From Pontivivens nitratireducens (GTDB lineage: Bacteria > Pseudomonadota > Alphaproteobacteria > Rhodobacterales > Rhodobacteraceae), in the NCBI RefSeq assembly GCF_014235845.1, contig NZ_JACJUQ010000001.1, forward strand, positions 124,001 to 188,000: 64,000 nucleotides of DNA. Reading direction: 5' to 3'. The notes beneath the pieces were generated by a model. That model did not search any database, was not told where the DNA came from, and saw nothing but the letters and a program-made list of their open reading frames with translations. Position 1 is the first letter of the stretch, and each line of letters begins with the position of its first letter. A program made the translations under genes and the position numbers. Shown in pieces: positions 35,609 to 43,867 of the stretch.

Positions 35609-36673
35609 TCAGTTCAGATCAGCGGAAAGATCCTCGTCGATGCTGGTTTCCGCGTCCGAGACCGCTTCACGCAATGCGCCCAGGATTGCCGGACCACGCT
35701 CTACATTTTCCTCGAACCAGACATATACCGGCTCTGCCGCTTGCGCGAATGCGGCCTTTTGCTCAGGCGTGGGGACGTAGAGGTCGCCGCCCCCCTCGAC
35801 GAAGGCCTCGTAGGCTTCGATGGATTTGCGTTTTGGCGAGGCGAACGTCGCCTGCTGCAAGGCGTAGAATCCGTCCACGACGACGCGGCGCAGATCCTCG
35901 GGCATCGACATGAACGTCTCGTTCGACATCCACCACAACGCGCCCATATAGGCGTGACCGTCCAATGTCATGTACTGCAGCCCGGCATCCGGAAACTTCA
36001 TCCCCATGATATCGGTGATGCCGTTCTTTGACCCCTCGACCACGCCTGTCTGGAACGAGGTGAACAGTTCCGCCCACGGGATCGGGGTGGGGGACGCGCC
36101 CAGCGCGCGCACCAGTTCCTGCGGCAGATCGGCCACGACGGTGCGAATCTTCAGCCCCTCCATGTCTTCGGGCGTTTCGATGCGGTGCTGGGTGTTTGCG
36201 AAGTTGCGCCAACCGCCCGTGTTTCCGATTGTCATCAGCCGGATCGTGTCGCCGCTGTCCTCCAACGCCATCTGGCGCATCGTCCGCACGAAGTCCCCTT
36301 GCATCACCGTTTCCGCAACGCGGTCGTCGCGCATCAGGTAGGGCAGGTCCAGAACCTGAACGTAGGGGAAGATTCCCGCCGCACCGCCCGAGGTGGACAT
36401 GTAGATGTCGATGGCCCCCTCGGCCACACCTTGCAGGCATTCCGCGCCGTTGGAACACAGCTGAGTCCCCATGAAAATTTCCACTTCGATCGCACCGTTC
36501 GAAGCGGACTCGACGTAGTTTTCAAACACGACCAGTCCGTCGTAATCCTCGTCGTTTTCGTTGGAATTTGCAGTCGCGCGGATGGTGTAATCCTGTGCGT
36601 GCGCGCCCGTCGCGGCGCTGACGCCGATCGCGGCGGCCAGCAGCAGCGATTTGAAGCCTAGGTTCTGGTTCAT
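35609..36673 (-). CDS. dctP: TRAP transporter substrate-binding protein (DctP family)
   Basis: 354 residues with a signal peptide ending AHAQ. The mature part binds an organic acid in the periplasm and hands it to the DctQM permease; IETPEDMEGLKIRT with the conserved Arg that binds carboxylates, and GASPTPIPWAELFTSFQTGVVEG are diagnostic. It is the last gene of dctQ-dctM-dctP, transcribed leftward. The substrate cannot be deduced; nearby glpD gives no firm clue. Confidence 0.93.
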   Translation of the reverse strand: MNQNLGFKSLLLAAAIGVSAATGAHAQDYTIRATANSNENDEDYDGLVVFENYVESASNGAIEVEIFMGTQLCSNGAECLQGVAEGAIDIYMSTSGGAAGIFPYVQVLDLPYLMRDDRVAETVMQGDFVRTMRQMALEDSGDTIRLMTIGNTGGWRNFANTQHRIETPEDMEGLKIRTVVADLPQELVRALGASPTPIPWAELFTSFQTGVVEGSKNGITDIMGMKFPDAGLQYMTLDGHAYMGALWWMSNETFMSMPEDLRRVVVDGFYALQQATFASPKRKSIEAYEAFVEGGGDLYVPTPEQKAAFAQAAEPVYVWFEENVERGPAILGALREAVSDAETSIDEDLSADLN

Positions 36674-36712
36674 GCTTGGTCCTCCTGTTGAGTGATCTTC
36701 GTTCGTCAGGGT

Positions 36713-38023
36713 TCAGCCCGCATAGCCGAGCAGCCGGGGCACGGTAAGAGATAGGGCGGGCACATAGGTAATCAGAAAAATCACGACGATTTCCACCGCG
36801 AGAAACGGAAGTATGGCTTTCGAGATCGTCTCCACCCGCTCTCCCGATACGGACGATGCCACGAACAATACCAGACCCATCGGCGGGGTCGCCAGACCCA
36901 CAGTCAGGTTGACGCTCATGATCATGGCGAAATGAACGGGGTCGATACCCATGTTCACGAAGATAGGTCCGAGTATCGGCCCCAGGATGATGATCGCCGG
37001 TCCAGCATCCAGAAACATGCCCACCACAAACAGGAGCAGGTTTATCAGAAACAGCAGCATCAGCGGGTTCGAGCTGAGCGACAGGACGAAATCCGCCATG
37101 CTTTCCGGCGCTCGGCTCAGGCTGACCACCGTCTTGAACGCCATGGCGGCCCCGACCAGCAGCAAGACCACAGCGGAGGCGAGCGCCGCACGTTTCAGCA
37201 CCTCGGGCACATCGCGCCAGGTCATCGTGCGCAGAACGAACAGGCTGATGAACAGCGCATAGGCCGCCGCGAGGGCCGAGGCCTCCGTCGGCGTGGTGAT
37301 GCCCCACAAAATGCAGCCGAGGATGATGACCGGTGTGAGCAGTGGGAAACACGCCTTCAGGCTGGCCTGTCCCCGGTCGGCCCAGCTTGCGCGTTCTGAG
37401 GCGACCGGAAAGTCGTATCTGTCGGCCATGACCTTCGTGATGACCATCAGGCCCACCCCGACCATGATGCCGGGGATCAGGCCCGCCGCGAACAGATCCT
37501 TGACGCTGACCTCCATCACATAGGCGTAAATGATCATGATGCCGGAGGGCGGAATGATCGGCCCGATGACGGAGGACGCCGCAGTGATCGCTGCCGCAAA
37601 ACGCCGGGGATAACCTTGTTTCTCCATCGCGGGTATCAGCATCGAACCCAATGCCGAGGTATCCGCCACAGCGGAGCCGGACATCCCTGCGAACAGCATC
37701 GAGCTGAAGACATTCACATGCGCCAGACCGCCCCGAAAATGACCCATCAAGGCTTGCGCGAATTCAACGAGGCGCAGGGTAATTCCGCCCCGGTTCATCA
37801 TCTCCCCCGCGAGCATGAAGAAGGGGATTGCCATCAGCGGCGTCGAATCCATCCCATTGTAGACATTGCGATACAGCAGCGCGATGTCGCGCATATAGGT
37901 GGTATCGCCCCGTATCAGCGCATCCCACCAGATCAACAAACCCGGAGCCGCCAGCAAGCCAAAGAAAACCGGCAGCCCGATCAGCAGCAGCGTTAGAAAC
38001 ACCGGCAGGAACCAGATCAGCAT
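36713..38023 (-). CDS. dctM: TRAP transporter large permease subunit (DctM family)
   Basis: 436 residues with about twelve transmembrane segments. Motifs include PLMAIPFFMLAGEMMNRGG, SSMLFAGMSGSAVADTSALG and GPIIPPSGIMIIYAYV, all typical of the ion-coupled large subunit. One base separates it from dctQ; 39 bases with AGGAGG separate it from dctP. Confidence 0.95.
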   Translation of the reverse strand: MLIWFLPVFLTLLLIGLPVFFGLLAAPGLLIWWDALIRGDTTYMRDIALLYRNVYNGMDSTPLMAIPFFMLAGEMMNRGGITLRLVEFAQALMGHFRGGLAHVNVFSSMLFAGMSGSAVADTSALGSMLIPAMEKQGYPRRFAAAITAASSVIGPIIPPSGIMIIYAYVMEVSVKDLFAAGLIPGIMVGVGLMVITKVMADRYDFPVASERASWADRGQASLKACFPLLTPVIILGCILWGITTPTEASALAAAYALFISLFVLRTMTWRDVPEVLKRAALASAVVLLLVGAAMAFKTVVSLSRAPESMADFVLSLSSNPLMLLFLINLLLFVVGMFLDAGPAIIILGPILGPIFVNMGIDPVHFAMIMSVNLTVGLATPPMGLVLFVASSVSGERVETISKAILPFLAVEIVVIFLITYVPALSLTVPRLLGYAG

Positions 38024-38024
38024 G

Positions 38025-38630
38025 TCATTCGGCCCCGGCGGAGATCATCGCGGGATCACGAGGGAAGGTCGCATGCGGATCGAACAGCTGGATAAGGGTC
38101 TTGAGCGTAAGTTCCACATTCACAAGGATCAGAAGCCACAACCCCACCAGAAGCGATGCCATCATGTGCGAGCGGGGCATCTTGTCCCACCCGAACTGCC
38201 AGCCATCCTCGATGCTGGGAAAAAAGAATGTCTTGAGCGTGGCTGTCCTGAACGTGCCTGCGAACCCCGTCACCTCGTTCCAGCCGATATGCGCCCCCAC
38301 GACCAGCACGGTTTGTGCCAGCATCAGCAGGAACAGCGACAGCACCAGCGCCGGCAACCGGGGCAGTGAGCGCACCGCCGTCTCGATCGAGACGAAGCCG
38401 CCCCAGCGATATCCCGACGCCGCAATCAGGCCCGTCATCCACAGCATCATGAAGCGTGCGAATTCCTCGGTCCAGTTCGGGGCAGCGTTAAAGGCGTATC
38501 GCATGACGACCTGATACAGGATCGTGACCGTCATGAGCCCTATCAAAACCCATGCGATGGACCGGCCCAATGCGAGCAGGATGGAATTCACGGAGACCAG
38601 GACACCGAAAAGCATCTTGAGAACGCTCAA
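38025..38630 (-). CDS. dctQ: TRAP transporter small permease subunit (DctQ family)
   Basis: About 201 residues with four transmembrane helices and the family pattern QVVMRYAFNAAPNWTEEFARFMMLW. I place the start at TTG 38630, seven bases after GGGAGG; ATG 38615 is the alternative. The frame is open back to 38804, but that part has no membrane segment and looks like leader. First gene of the TRAP operon. Confidence 0.88.
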   Translation of the reverse strand: MSVLKMLFGVLVSVNSILLALGRSIAWVLIGLMTVTILYQVVMRYAFNAAPNWTEEFARFMMLWMTGLIAASGYRWGGFVSIETAVRSLPRLPALVLSLFLLMLAQTVLVVGAHIGWNEVTGFAGTFRTATLKTFFFPSIEDGWQFGWDKMPRSHMMASLLVGLWLLILVNVELTLKTLIQLFDPHATFPRDPAMISAGAE

Positions 38631-38738
38631 CCTGGACCCTCCCTGTCTCTGCGGATCATCTTCGATGTGATCGGTGGCGCGTTGCCGAGACCACAGAATG
38701 GATACGCGCCGCCCAATTGCGCGAGGATCTCGCGATGG

Positions 38739-38751
38739 CATTGTTACAATG
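38739..38751. promoter_or_regulatory. Palindrome in the dctQ-glpD divergent gap
   Basis: CATTGT-T-ACAATG is a perfect 13-base palindrome about 110 bases upstream of dctQ and 210 upstream of glpD. An outer pair GCATT (38738-38742) and AATGC (38755-38759) is nested around it. The 331-base gap between the two start codons holds no gene that I can support; a smaller inverted repeat CACA-GAAT-TGTG lies further toward glpD. It is a candidate operator for the TRAP operon, regulator unknown. Confidence 0.4.
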
Positions 38752-38961
38752 TCATAATGCGCCTTGGCGCTCGATGGTTTCACTATAGAGTCAAAACGAA
38801 GCACAGAATTGTGTCAAGTTGACCATTTCCCCGTGACGTTCGGCACAGGGCGCTACATACCTGATTGCGCGTGTACGACAGGGTCGGGCTTTCACGCTTG
38901 TCCCCTTGCCGTGCGTGACCGTACGAACGAAGCGAGGACGCAACGCGGATTGGAGCGGAGC

Positions 38962-40527
38962 ATGGACGATATCTTCGACCTTTGGGTGATCGGGGGCGGT
39001 ATCAACGGCGTGGGTATCGCGCGCGATGCCGTGGGGCGTGATTTGAAGGTGGGGCTGTGCGAGCAGGGCGATCTGGCCGGTGCCACCTCGTCCGCATCGA
39101 CCAAGCTGTTCCATGGCGGTTTGCGTTATCTCGAATATCTGGAGGTCAATCTGGTTCGCAAGGCGCTGATCGAGCGTGAAACGCTGTTACGCGCCATGCC
39201 CCATATCTCCTGGCCGATGCGATTCGTCCTGCCGTTTCATCCAGATATGCGGTTCGAGGGGGAAACACCGGTCAGTCGCATCGTCGGTCGGCTGATGCCA
39301 TGGACGAAGGGGAGCAGACCCGCCTGGCTGGTGCGGCTGGGTCTGTTTTTCTACGATCATCTGGGCGGTCGCAAGATCCTGCCACCGACCCGAACGCTCG
39401 ATCTGCGAACCGATCCGGCGGGTATACCGCTCGAAAACAGGTTTGAGCGCGGCTATGAATATTCCGATTGCTGGGTCGAGGATAGCCGACTGGTCGCCCT
39501 GAACGCGCGCGATGCCGCCGAGCGTGGGGCGCAGATCCTCGTCAGAACCAAATGTGTCGGCGCAAGACGGCATGACGATCATTGGGTGATCGATCTGGAG
39601 GACGTGAACACGGGGGAACTGTTCCAGCGCCAGGCGCGCATTCTGGTGAATGCAGGCGGCCCGTGGGTCGAGGATATCGTGCGCAACACCGTGCGGGTCC
39701 ACACCGACGAAGGTGTCCGACTGGTGCGCGGCAGCCATATCGTCGTCAGGAAACTGTTCGATCACGACCGCGCTTACTTCCTTCAGGGTGAGGATGGCCG
39801 GATCATGTTCGCGATCCCCTATCAGGAGGATTTCACCCTGATCGGCACGACGGATGAGGATCATCAGGGCGGCCCCGGAACGGCCGAATGCACCCCTGCC
39901 GAAGCGGATTACATGCGCGATTTCGTCAACAAGTATTTCGAAGCCGACATTCAGGCGGAGGATATCGTCTGGACCTACTCCGGGGTGCGCCCGCTCTACG
40001 ATGACGGGGCAAAATCAGCGACGGCCGCCACGCGCGATTACGTCCTGTCCGTCGATACGGCAGACGACAAGGCACCGCTTCTCAGCGTGTTCGGCGGCAA
40101 GATCACAACATATCGGAAGCTGGCTGAAACGGCTCTGACGAAACTGGCCCCGCATCTCAGGGTGGTGAAGCCGGACTGGACCGCAGGTGTGCCCTTGCCC
40201 GGAGGGGATTTTCCCGTGGACGGTGTTCCCGAGCAGATCGCCACCCTGACCGCCGCGGCACCGTTCCTGGATCAGAAGACGATACGCCGGCTCATCAGGG
40301 CCTATGGCACTGACGCGGTCGTGATGCTGGATGGTGCGGACAATGTCGAGGCATTGGGCCGCGATTTCGGCGCGGGTCTGACGGAGCGCGAAGTGCTTTG
40401 GCTGATGGAGAAGGAATGGGCGCAGACGGCAGAGGATGTCGTCTGGCGTCGCTCCAAGCTCGGACTGCGCATGACACCGGATCAGATTTCGGCGCTCGAC
40501 ACATGGATGCAGTCTGCGCGCGTTTGA
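38962..40527 (+). CDS. glpD: Aerobic glycerol-3-phosphate dehydrogenase
   Basis: 521 residues, membrane-associated flavoprotein that oxidises glycerol 3-phosphate to dihydroxyacetone phosphate and passes electrons to quinone. The FAD site DLWVIGGGINGVGIARDA opens the protein; LFHGGLRYLE, YTYSGVRPL-type region (WTYSGVRPLYDD) and LSVFGGKITTYRKLAE are diagnostic. The start at ATG 38962 follows GGAGCGGAG; the longer open frame to 38764 lacks similarity. It stands apart from other glycerol genes and lies between two flagellar blocks. Confidence 0.95.
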   Translation: MDDIFDLWVIGGGINGVGIARDAVGRDLKVGLCEQGDLAGATSSASTKLFHGGLRYLEYLEVNLVRKALIERETLLRAMPHISWPMRFVLPFHPDMRFEGETPVSRIVGRLMPWTKGSRPAWLVRLGLFFYDHLGGRKILPPTRTLDLRTDPAGIPLENRFERGYEYSDCWVEDSRLVALNARDAAERGAQILVRTKCVGARRHDDHWVIDLEDVNTGELFQRQARILVNAGGPWVEDIVRNTVRVHTDEGVRLVRGSHIVVRKLFDHDRAYFLQGEDGRIMFAIPYQEDFTLIGTTDEDHQGGPGTAECTPAEADYMRDFVNKYFEADIQAEDIVWTYSGVRPLYDDGAKSATAATRDYVLSVDTADDKAPLLSVFGGKITTYRKLAETALTKLAPHLRVVKPDWTAGVPLPGGDFPVDGVPEQIATLTAAAPFLDQKTIRRLIRAYGTDAVVMLDGADNVEALGRDFGAGLTEREVLWLMEKEWAQTAEDVVWRRSKLGLRMTPDQISALDTWMQSARV

Positions 40528-40540
40528 GCGCGGGCGTATT

Positions 40541-41536
40541 TCAAACCGCCGCGATGATCTGGTCCAGATGTTCGATGATTTCGGCATAGGGGTCGTCCGT
40601 CAATCTGACACCCTTCACATCATCCCGCGCACCCAGCTTGGCCGGGGCGAAGCTGACGCTGTGATCGGTTGATCCTATCACCAGCTCCATCTGGTCCACT
40701 GCCGTTCGGGGAACGGGGATCATGTCCCCTACCTTCCAGCGTTCGATCTCGCCCATCGTCATGCGAGTCCTGTGCATCACTGCTGTCATGACCACGGGGC
40801 AGTTCAGCGCGGCCTGATGCATGTGGTGTTGCCAGATGCCGCCAGCGCTCTCCGGAACCTGTGCTTCGGTCTTTTTCGGGATCGATTGCAGGCTGTCGAG
40901 AACGGAGAGCGGTATGATAAGCTCGAAATCCGCGTTCCTGGCGGCCTCCCCGATATCCAGGTTTATGCCGATCGTCATCACATCCGCTCCGGGCGGCGCG
41001 ATACTGACCTGAGTGACGTTCTGCTCCAGAAACGCGAGGGAGAATGTGCGCGCGACGGGCGTGCCCATGGTTTCCTCCATCGCGCGTGTGAAGCAGGTGA
41101 TGGCGCCCGCCAGAAAATCCTCACACAACTCCATGTCTATGGCCGTCAGGGTTCGTGTGGTTGGCACCGGCGACACCGCCGGGTCCCCTCCCATGCGAAG
41201 ATCGACGAGGTGAAACACCAGTTCCGAACTCATGTTGATCATCGCGGCTGTGTCCAGCCCCGCGATCCTCGCCACGCCAAGCATGGACGGAATGGGAATA
41301 CGTTCCACCGTGTCGGTCAACTTGGAAACATCCGTTACGGTGATGATGGCCCCGGTCGTGGTCTTGAACAGATCACGGGCCGTCCGCTCAATCGCGGCGG
41401 CAAATCGCGCGGCGATGGCGGAGAATTCCGGCATCGGCACGCGGCCCTCCGGTCTTTGCGCGACCTTTCGCGCAATTATGGTGCCCGCATTCTCGCCCAA
41501 TCGCTCAACTCCGATTCCAACGTCGTGCGATCTCAA
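40541..41536 (-). CDS. fliM: Flagellar motor switch protein FliM
   Basis: About 331 residues. The middle domain and the C-terminal SpoA/FliN-like domain (CPVVMTAVMHRTRMTMGEIERWKVGDMIPVP) identify FliM, the C-ring protein that binds phospho-CheY. The N-terminus is unclear: the frame begins with TTG 41536 and has no ATG or good ribosome binding site, and it is open a further 40 bases upstream without a standard start codon. Divergent from motB, with a CtrA-like box between them. Confidence 0.88.
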   Translation of the reverse strand: MRSHDVGIGVERLGENAGTIIARKVAQRPEGRVPMPEFSAIAARFAAAIERTARDLFKTTTGAIITVTDVSKLTDTVERIPIPSMLGVARIAGLDTAAMINMSSELVFHLVDLRMGGDPAVSPVPTTRTLTAIDMELCEDFLAGAITCFTRAMEETMGTPVARTFSLAFLEQNVTQVSIAPPGADVMTIGINLDIGEAARNADFELIIPLSVLDSLQSIPKKTEAQVPESAGGIWQHHMHQAALNCPVVMTAVMHRTRMTMGEIERWKVGDMIPVPRTAVDQMELVIGSTDHSVSFAPAKLGARDDVKGVRLTDDPYAEIIEHLDQIIAAV

Positions 41537-41550
41537 TACCGGGTTCTGTA

Positions 41551-41565
41551 TTAACGACAGGTTAC
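41551..41565. promoter_or_regulatory. CtrA-like box between fliM and motB
   Basis: TTAA-CGACAGG-TTAC matches TTAA-N7-TTAA in seven of eight bases. It lies 15 bases from the fliM frame start and 95 bases before motB, so it could serve either or both promoters. Confidence 0.55.
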
Positions 41566-41659
41566 GACCCGCATTAAGCTAAAATGGACGCTATATCGCG
41601 CGGAGCCGTTAAGGCCTGAGCGGCGTTTCTCCTCCATGCAGGGCGTGAGGAGCGAACCA

Positions 41660-42487
41660 ATGACCAGCCAGAGCGGAACCGACAGACCCATCATCATCAA
41701 ACGAAAGAAGGTCGTCGCCGGCGGTGGGCATCACGGCGGTGCATGGAAGGTTGCGTATGCCGACTTCGTGACCGCGATGATGGCGTTCTTCCTGCTTATG
41801 TGGCTGCTGAACGCGACAACGGAGGATCAGCGCATCGCGCTCGCCACCTATTTCACGCCGACAATCTCGATCTCCAACAATTCGGGGGGCGGGGACGGCG
41901 CCCTGGGCGGGGACACGATCTTTGCCGAGGATACGCTCACGCAGATGGGCACTGGCGCGACCGAGGTTCGCCCGGCCGAGGCTCAGGCCGCACGCGGTGA
42001 CACTGGCTCCGCGCCGGAGGTCAACGACGCCGCCGCGCGGCAGGACGTGGACATCGCCGCCGCAATAGAATCGGCTCTTCTGGCGAGCGGCGGCGAAACC
42101 AATCTGGCTGACGAGTTGCTACAGCACATCCGTACCGAGGTCAGCGACGAGGGGGTTCTCATCGAAATTTCCGGTCTGCCGGATGCAGCCCTGTTCGAAC
42201 GTGGAGGCGATCAACCCACGGACCGGCTGGCAATCCTGCTCGACATGATCGGATCGGTGCTGCCGCTGGTGCAGAATGACATCGCGGTCATAGCATATCG
42301 GCAGGATGGAATCACGCCGGTCTCAGGCTCGGACAGGGCCGAGGCGGTGGCAGGGCTGTTGACGCGGCACGGTCTGTCGCCTGAGCGAATCGAGCGCGTT
42401 ACCGGTCATGCGACACGCGAAACCGGGAACTTCGTAACCGGAACACGGCCCGATGATCGTGTAAAACTGACGATCCTGCGGAATTAG
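41660..42487 (+). CDS. motB: Flagellar motor stator protein MotB
   Basis: 275 residues. After a basic N-terminus, GGHHGGAWKVAYADFVTAMM holds the transmembrane proton-carrying aspartate (Asp35), followed by FFLLMWLLNAT. The C-terminal OmpA-like peptidoglycan-binding domain is divergent: the usual GHTD motif is not seen, although SDRAEAV and a late Arg (DDRVKLTI) remain. GGAG lies upstream of ATG 41660. MotA is not in the window. Confidence 0.9.
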   Translation: MTSQSGTDRPIIIKRKKVVAGGGHHGGAWKVAYADFVTAMMAFFLLMWLLNATTEDQRIALATYFTPTISISNNSGGGDGALGGDTIFAEDTLTQMGTGATEVRPAEAQAARGDTGSAPEVNDAAARQDVDIAAAIESALLASGGETNLADELLQHIRTEVSDEGVLIEISGLPDAALFERGGDQPTDRLAILLDMIGSVLPLVQNDIAVIAYRQDGITPVSGSDRAEAVAGLLTRHGLSPERIERVTGHATRETGNFVTGTRPDDRVKLTILRN

Positions 42488-42544
42488 GAGATTCTTAAAG
42501 GAGTTGCGTGAATAGTCCATTCAGACAGGTCGAAAGGACACATC

Positions 42545-43858
42545 GTGAGCATCTCCTCCTCCATGAATGCAGGCGTTACCGGTTTGAATGTGAATGCCAG
42601 CAGGCTGGCAACGATTTCGGACAATATCGCGAACTCGTCTACCTTCGGGTACAAGACAGCGGAAAGCGACTTCTCCTCCATCGCTCTGGATTCCGGCGGC
42701 GGAACCTACACAGCCGGGGGCGTGACCGTCTCCACATTCCGCAACGTCGAGGGGCAGGGAACACTGGTCACGACGGGAAACGCGACGGACATATCGATCG
42801 CGGGGCGTGGAATGCTGCCCGTGACATCGGTCGTCGATGTGGGTTCGGGCGACGATCAACCGCTGATGCTGGTCAGCACAGGATCGTTCGAGCCTGACAA
42901 GAATGGTATCCTGCGTACGCAAAGCGGGCTCGCTCTGCTCGGATGGCCCGCCAATGTCGATGGGACCGTCTCACCGCGTGCGCGTGACAGTGCGAGCGGA
43001 CTGGAACCCGTGCGTGTCACCTCCAACCAACTCGCGGCTGAGGCGACGGAGAACATCAGCTTCGGCGCCAACCTGCCTGCCTCCGCGACAGCTGCGGGTG
43101 AGCCTGCGTCGCCGCTGCCCATCAGCATCGAATATTTTGGCAATCTGGGAACGTCGGAGACCCTGACCGCGACCTTCACGCCGCAGATACCAGCAACCGG
43201 TCAATCCAATTCGTGGCAATTGCAACTTACGGATTCCGCGAGCGCTGCGAATCCCGTCGCCACGTTCGAAATCGCCTTCGATGCCTCGCGCACGGGCGGT
43301 GGCGCGATCAGCAGCGTTTCCCTTGCCTCAACCGGTGCCGTCAATGGTGAGAGTTACGATGCCGATACCGGTGAACTGACGATCAATCTCGACGGCGGAC
43401 CGATGTCGATCCTGATCGGCAGACCCGGTCATGATGGGCAGCTGTCACAGTTGTCATCGGAATTCGCGCCCCACGCGATTACGAAGGATGGCGCCCCTGT
43501 GGGGAACCTGTCCACAATCGAGATTGACGAGGGCGGTATCCTGCGCGCTGTCTATGACACAGGTTTTTCACGCAGCCTCTACCAAGTGCCGCTTGCGGAT
43601 GTGCCCAACCTGAACGGCTTGCGCGCGCTCGACAATCAGGCCTTTGCGCTGACGGATAAGAGCGGATCAATGTATCTGTGGGACGCGGGGTCCGGGCCGA
43701 CCGGCTCCACAATCGGCTTTGCCCGTGAAAGCTCGACAACCGACATCGCGGGGGAGTTGACCGCCTTGATCGAAACTCAGCGTGCCTATTCCTCGAACGC
43801 GAAAATCATCCAGACCGTGGACGAAATGCTTCAGGAAACCACCAATATCAAACGATAG
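42545..43858 (+). CDS. flgE: Flagellar hook protein FlgE
   Basis: 437 residues, subunit of the hook. The N-terminus (MNAGVTGLNVNASRLATISD, then NIANSSTFGYK) and the C-terminus (ELTALIETQRAYSSNAKIIQ) form the conserved D0 domain. The start is GTG 42545 with GAAAGGA upstream. It heads flgE-flgK-flgL-flgI, probably cotranscribed with motB. Confidence 0.94.
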   Translation: MSISSSMNAGVTGLNVNASRLATISDNIANSSTFGYKTAESDFSSIALDSGGGTYTAGGVTVSTFRNVEGQGTLVTTGNATDISIAGRGMLPVTSVVDVGSGDDQPLMLVSTGSFEPDKNGILRTQSGLALLGWPANVDGTVSPRARDSASGLEPVRVTSNQLAAEATENISFGANLPASATAAGEPASPLPISIEYFGNLGTSETLTATFTPQIPATGQSNSWQLQLTDSASAANPVATFEIAFDASRTGGGAISSVSLASTGAVNGESYDADTGELTINLDGGPMSILIGRPGHDGQLSQLSSEFAPHAITKDGAPVGNLSTIEIDEGGILRAVYDTGFSRSLYQVPLADVPNLNGLRALDNQAFALTDKSGSMYLWDAGSGPTGSTIGFARESSTTDIAGELTALIETQRAYSSNAKIIQTVDEMLQETTNIKR

Positions 43859-43867
43859 GAGCGCATC

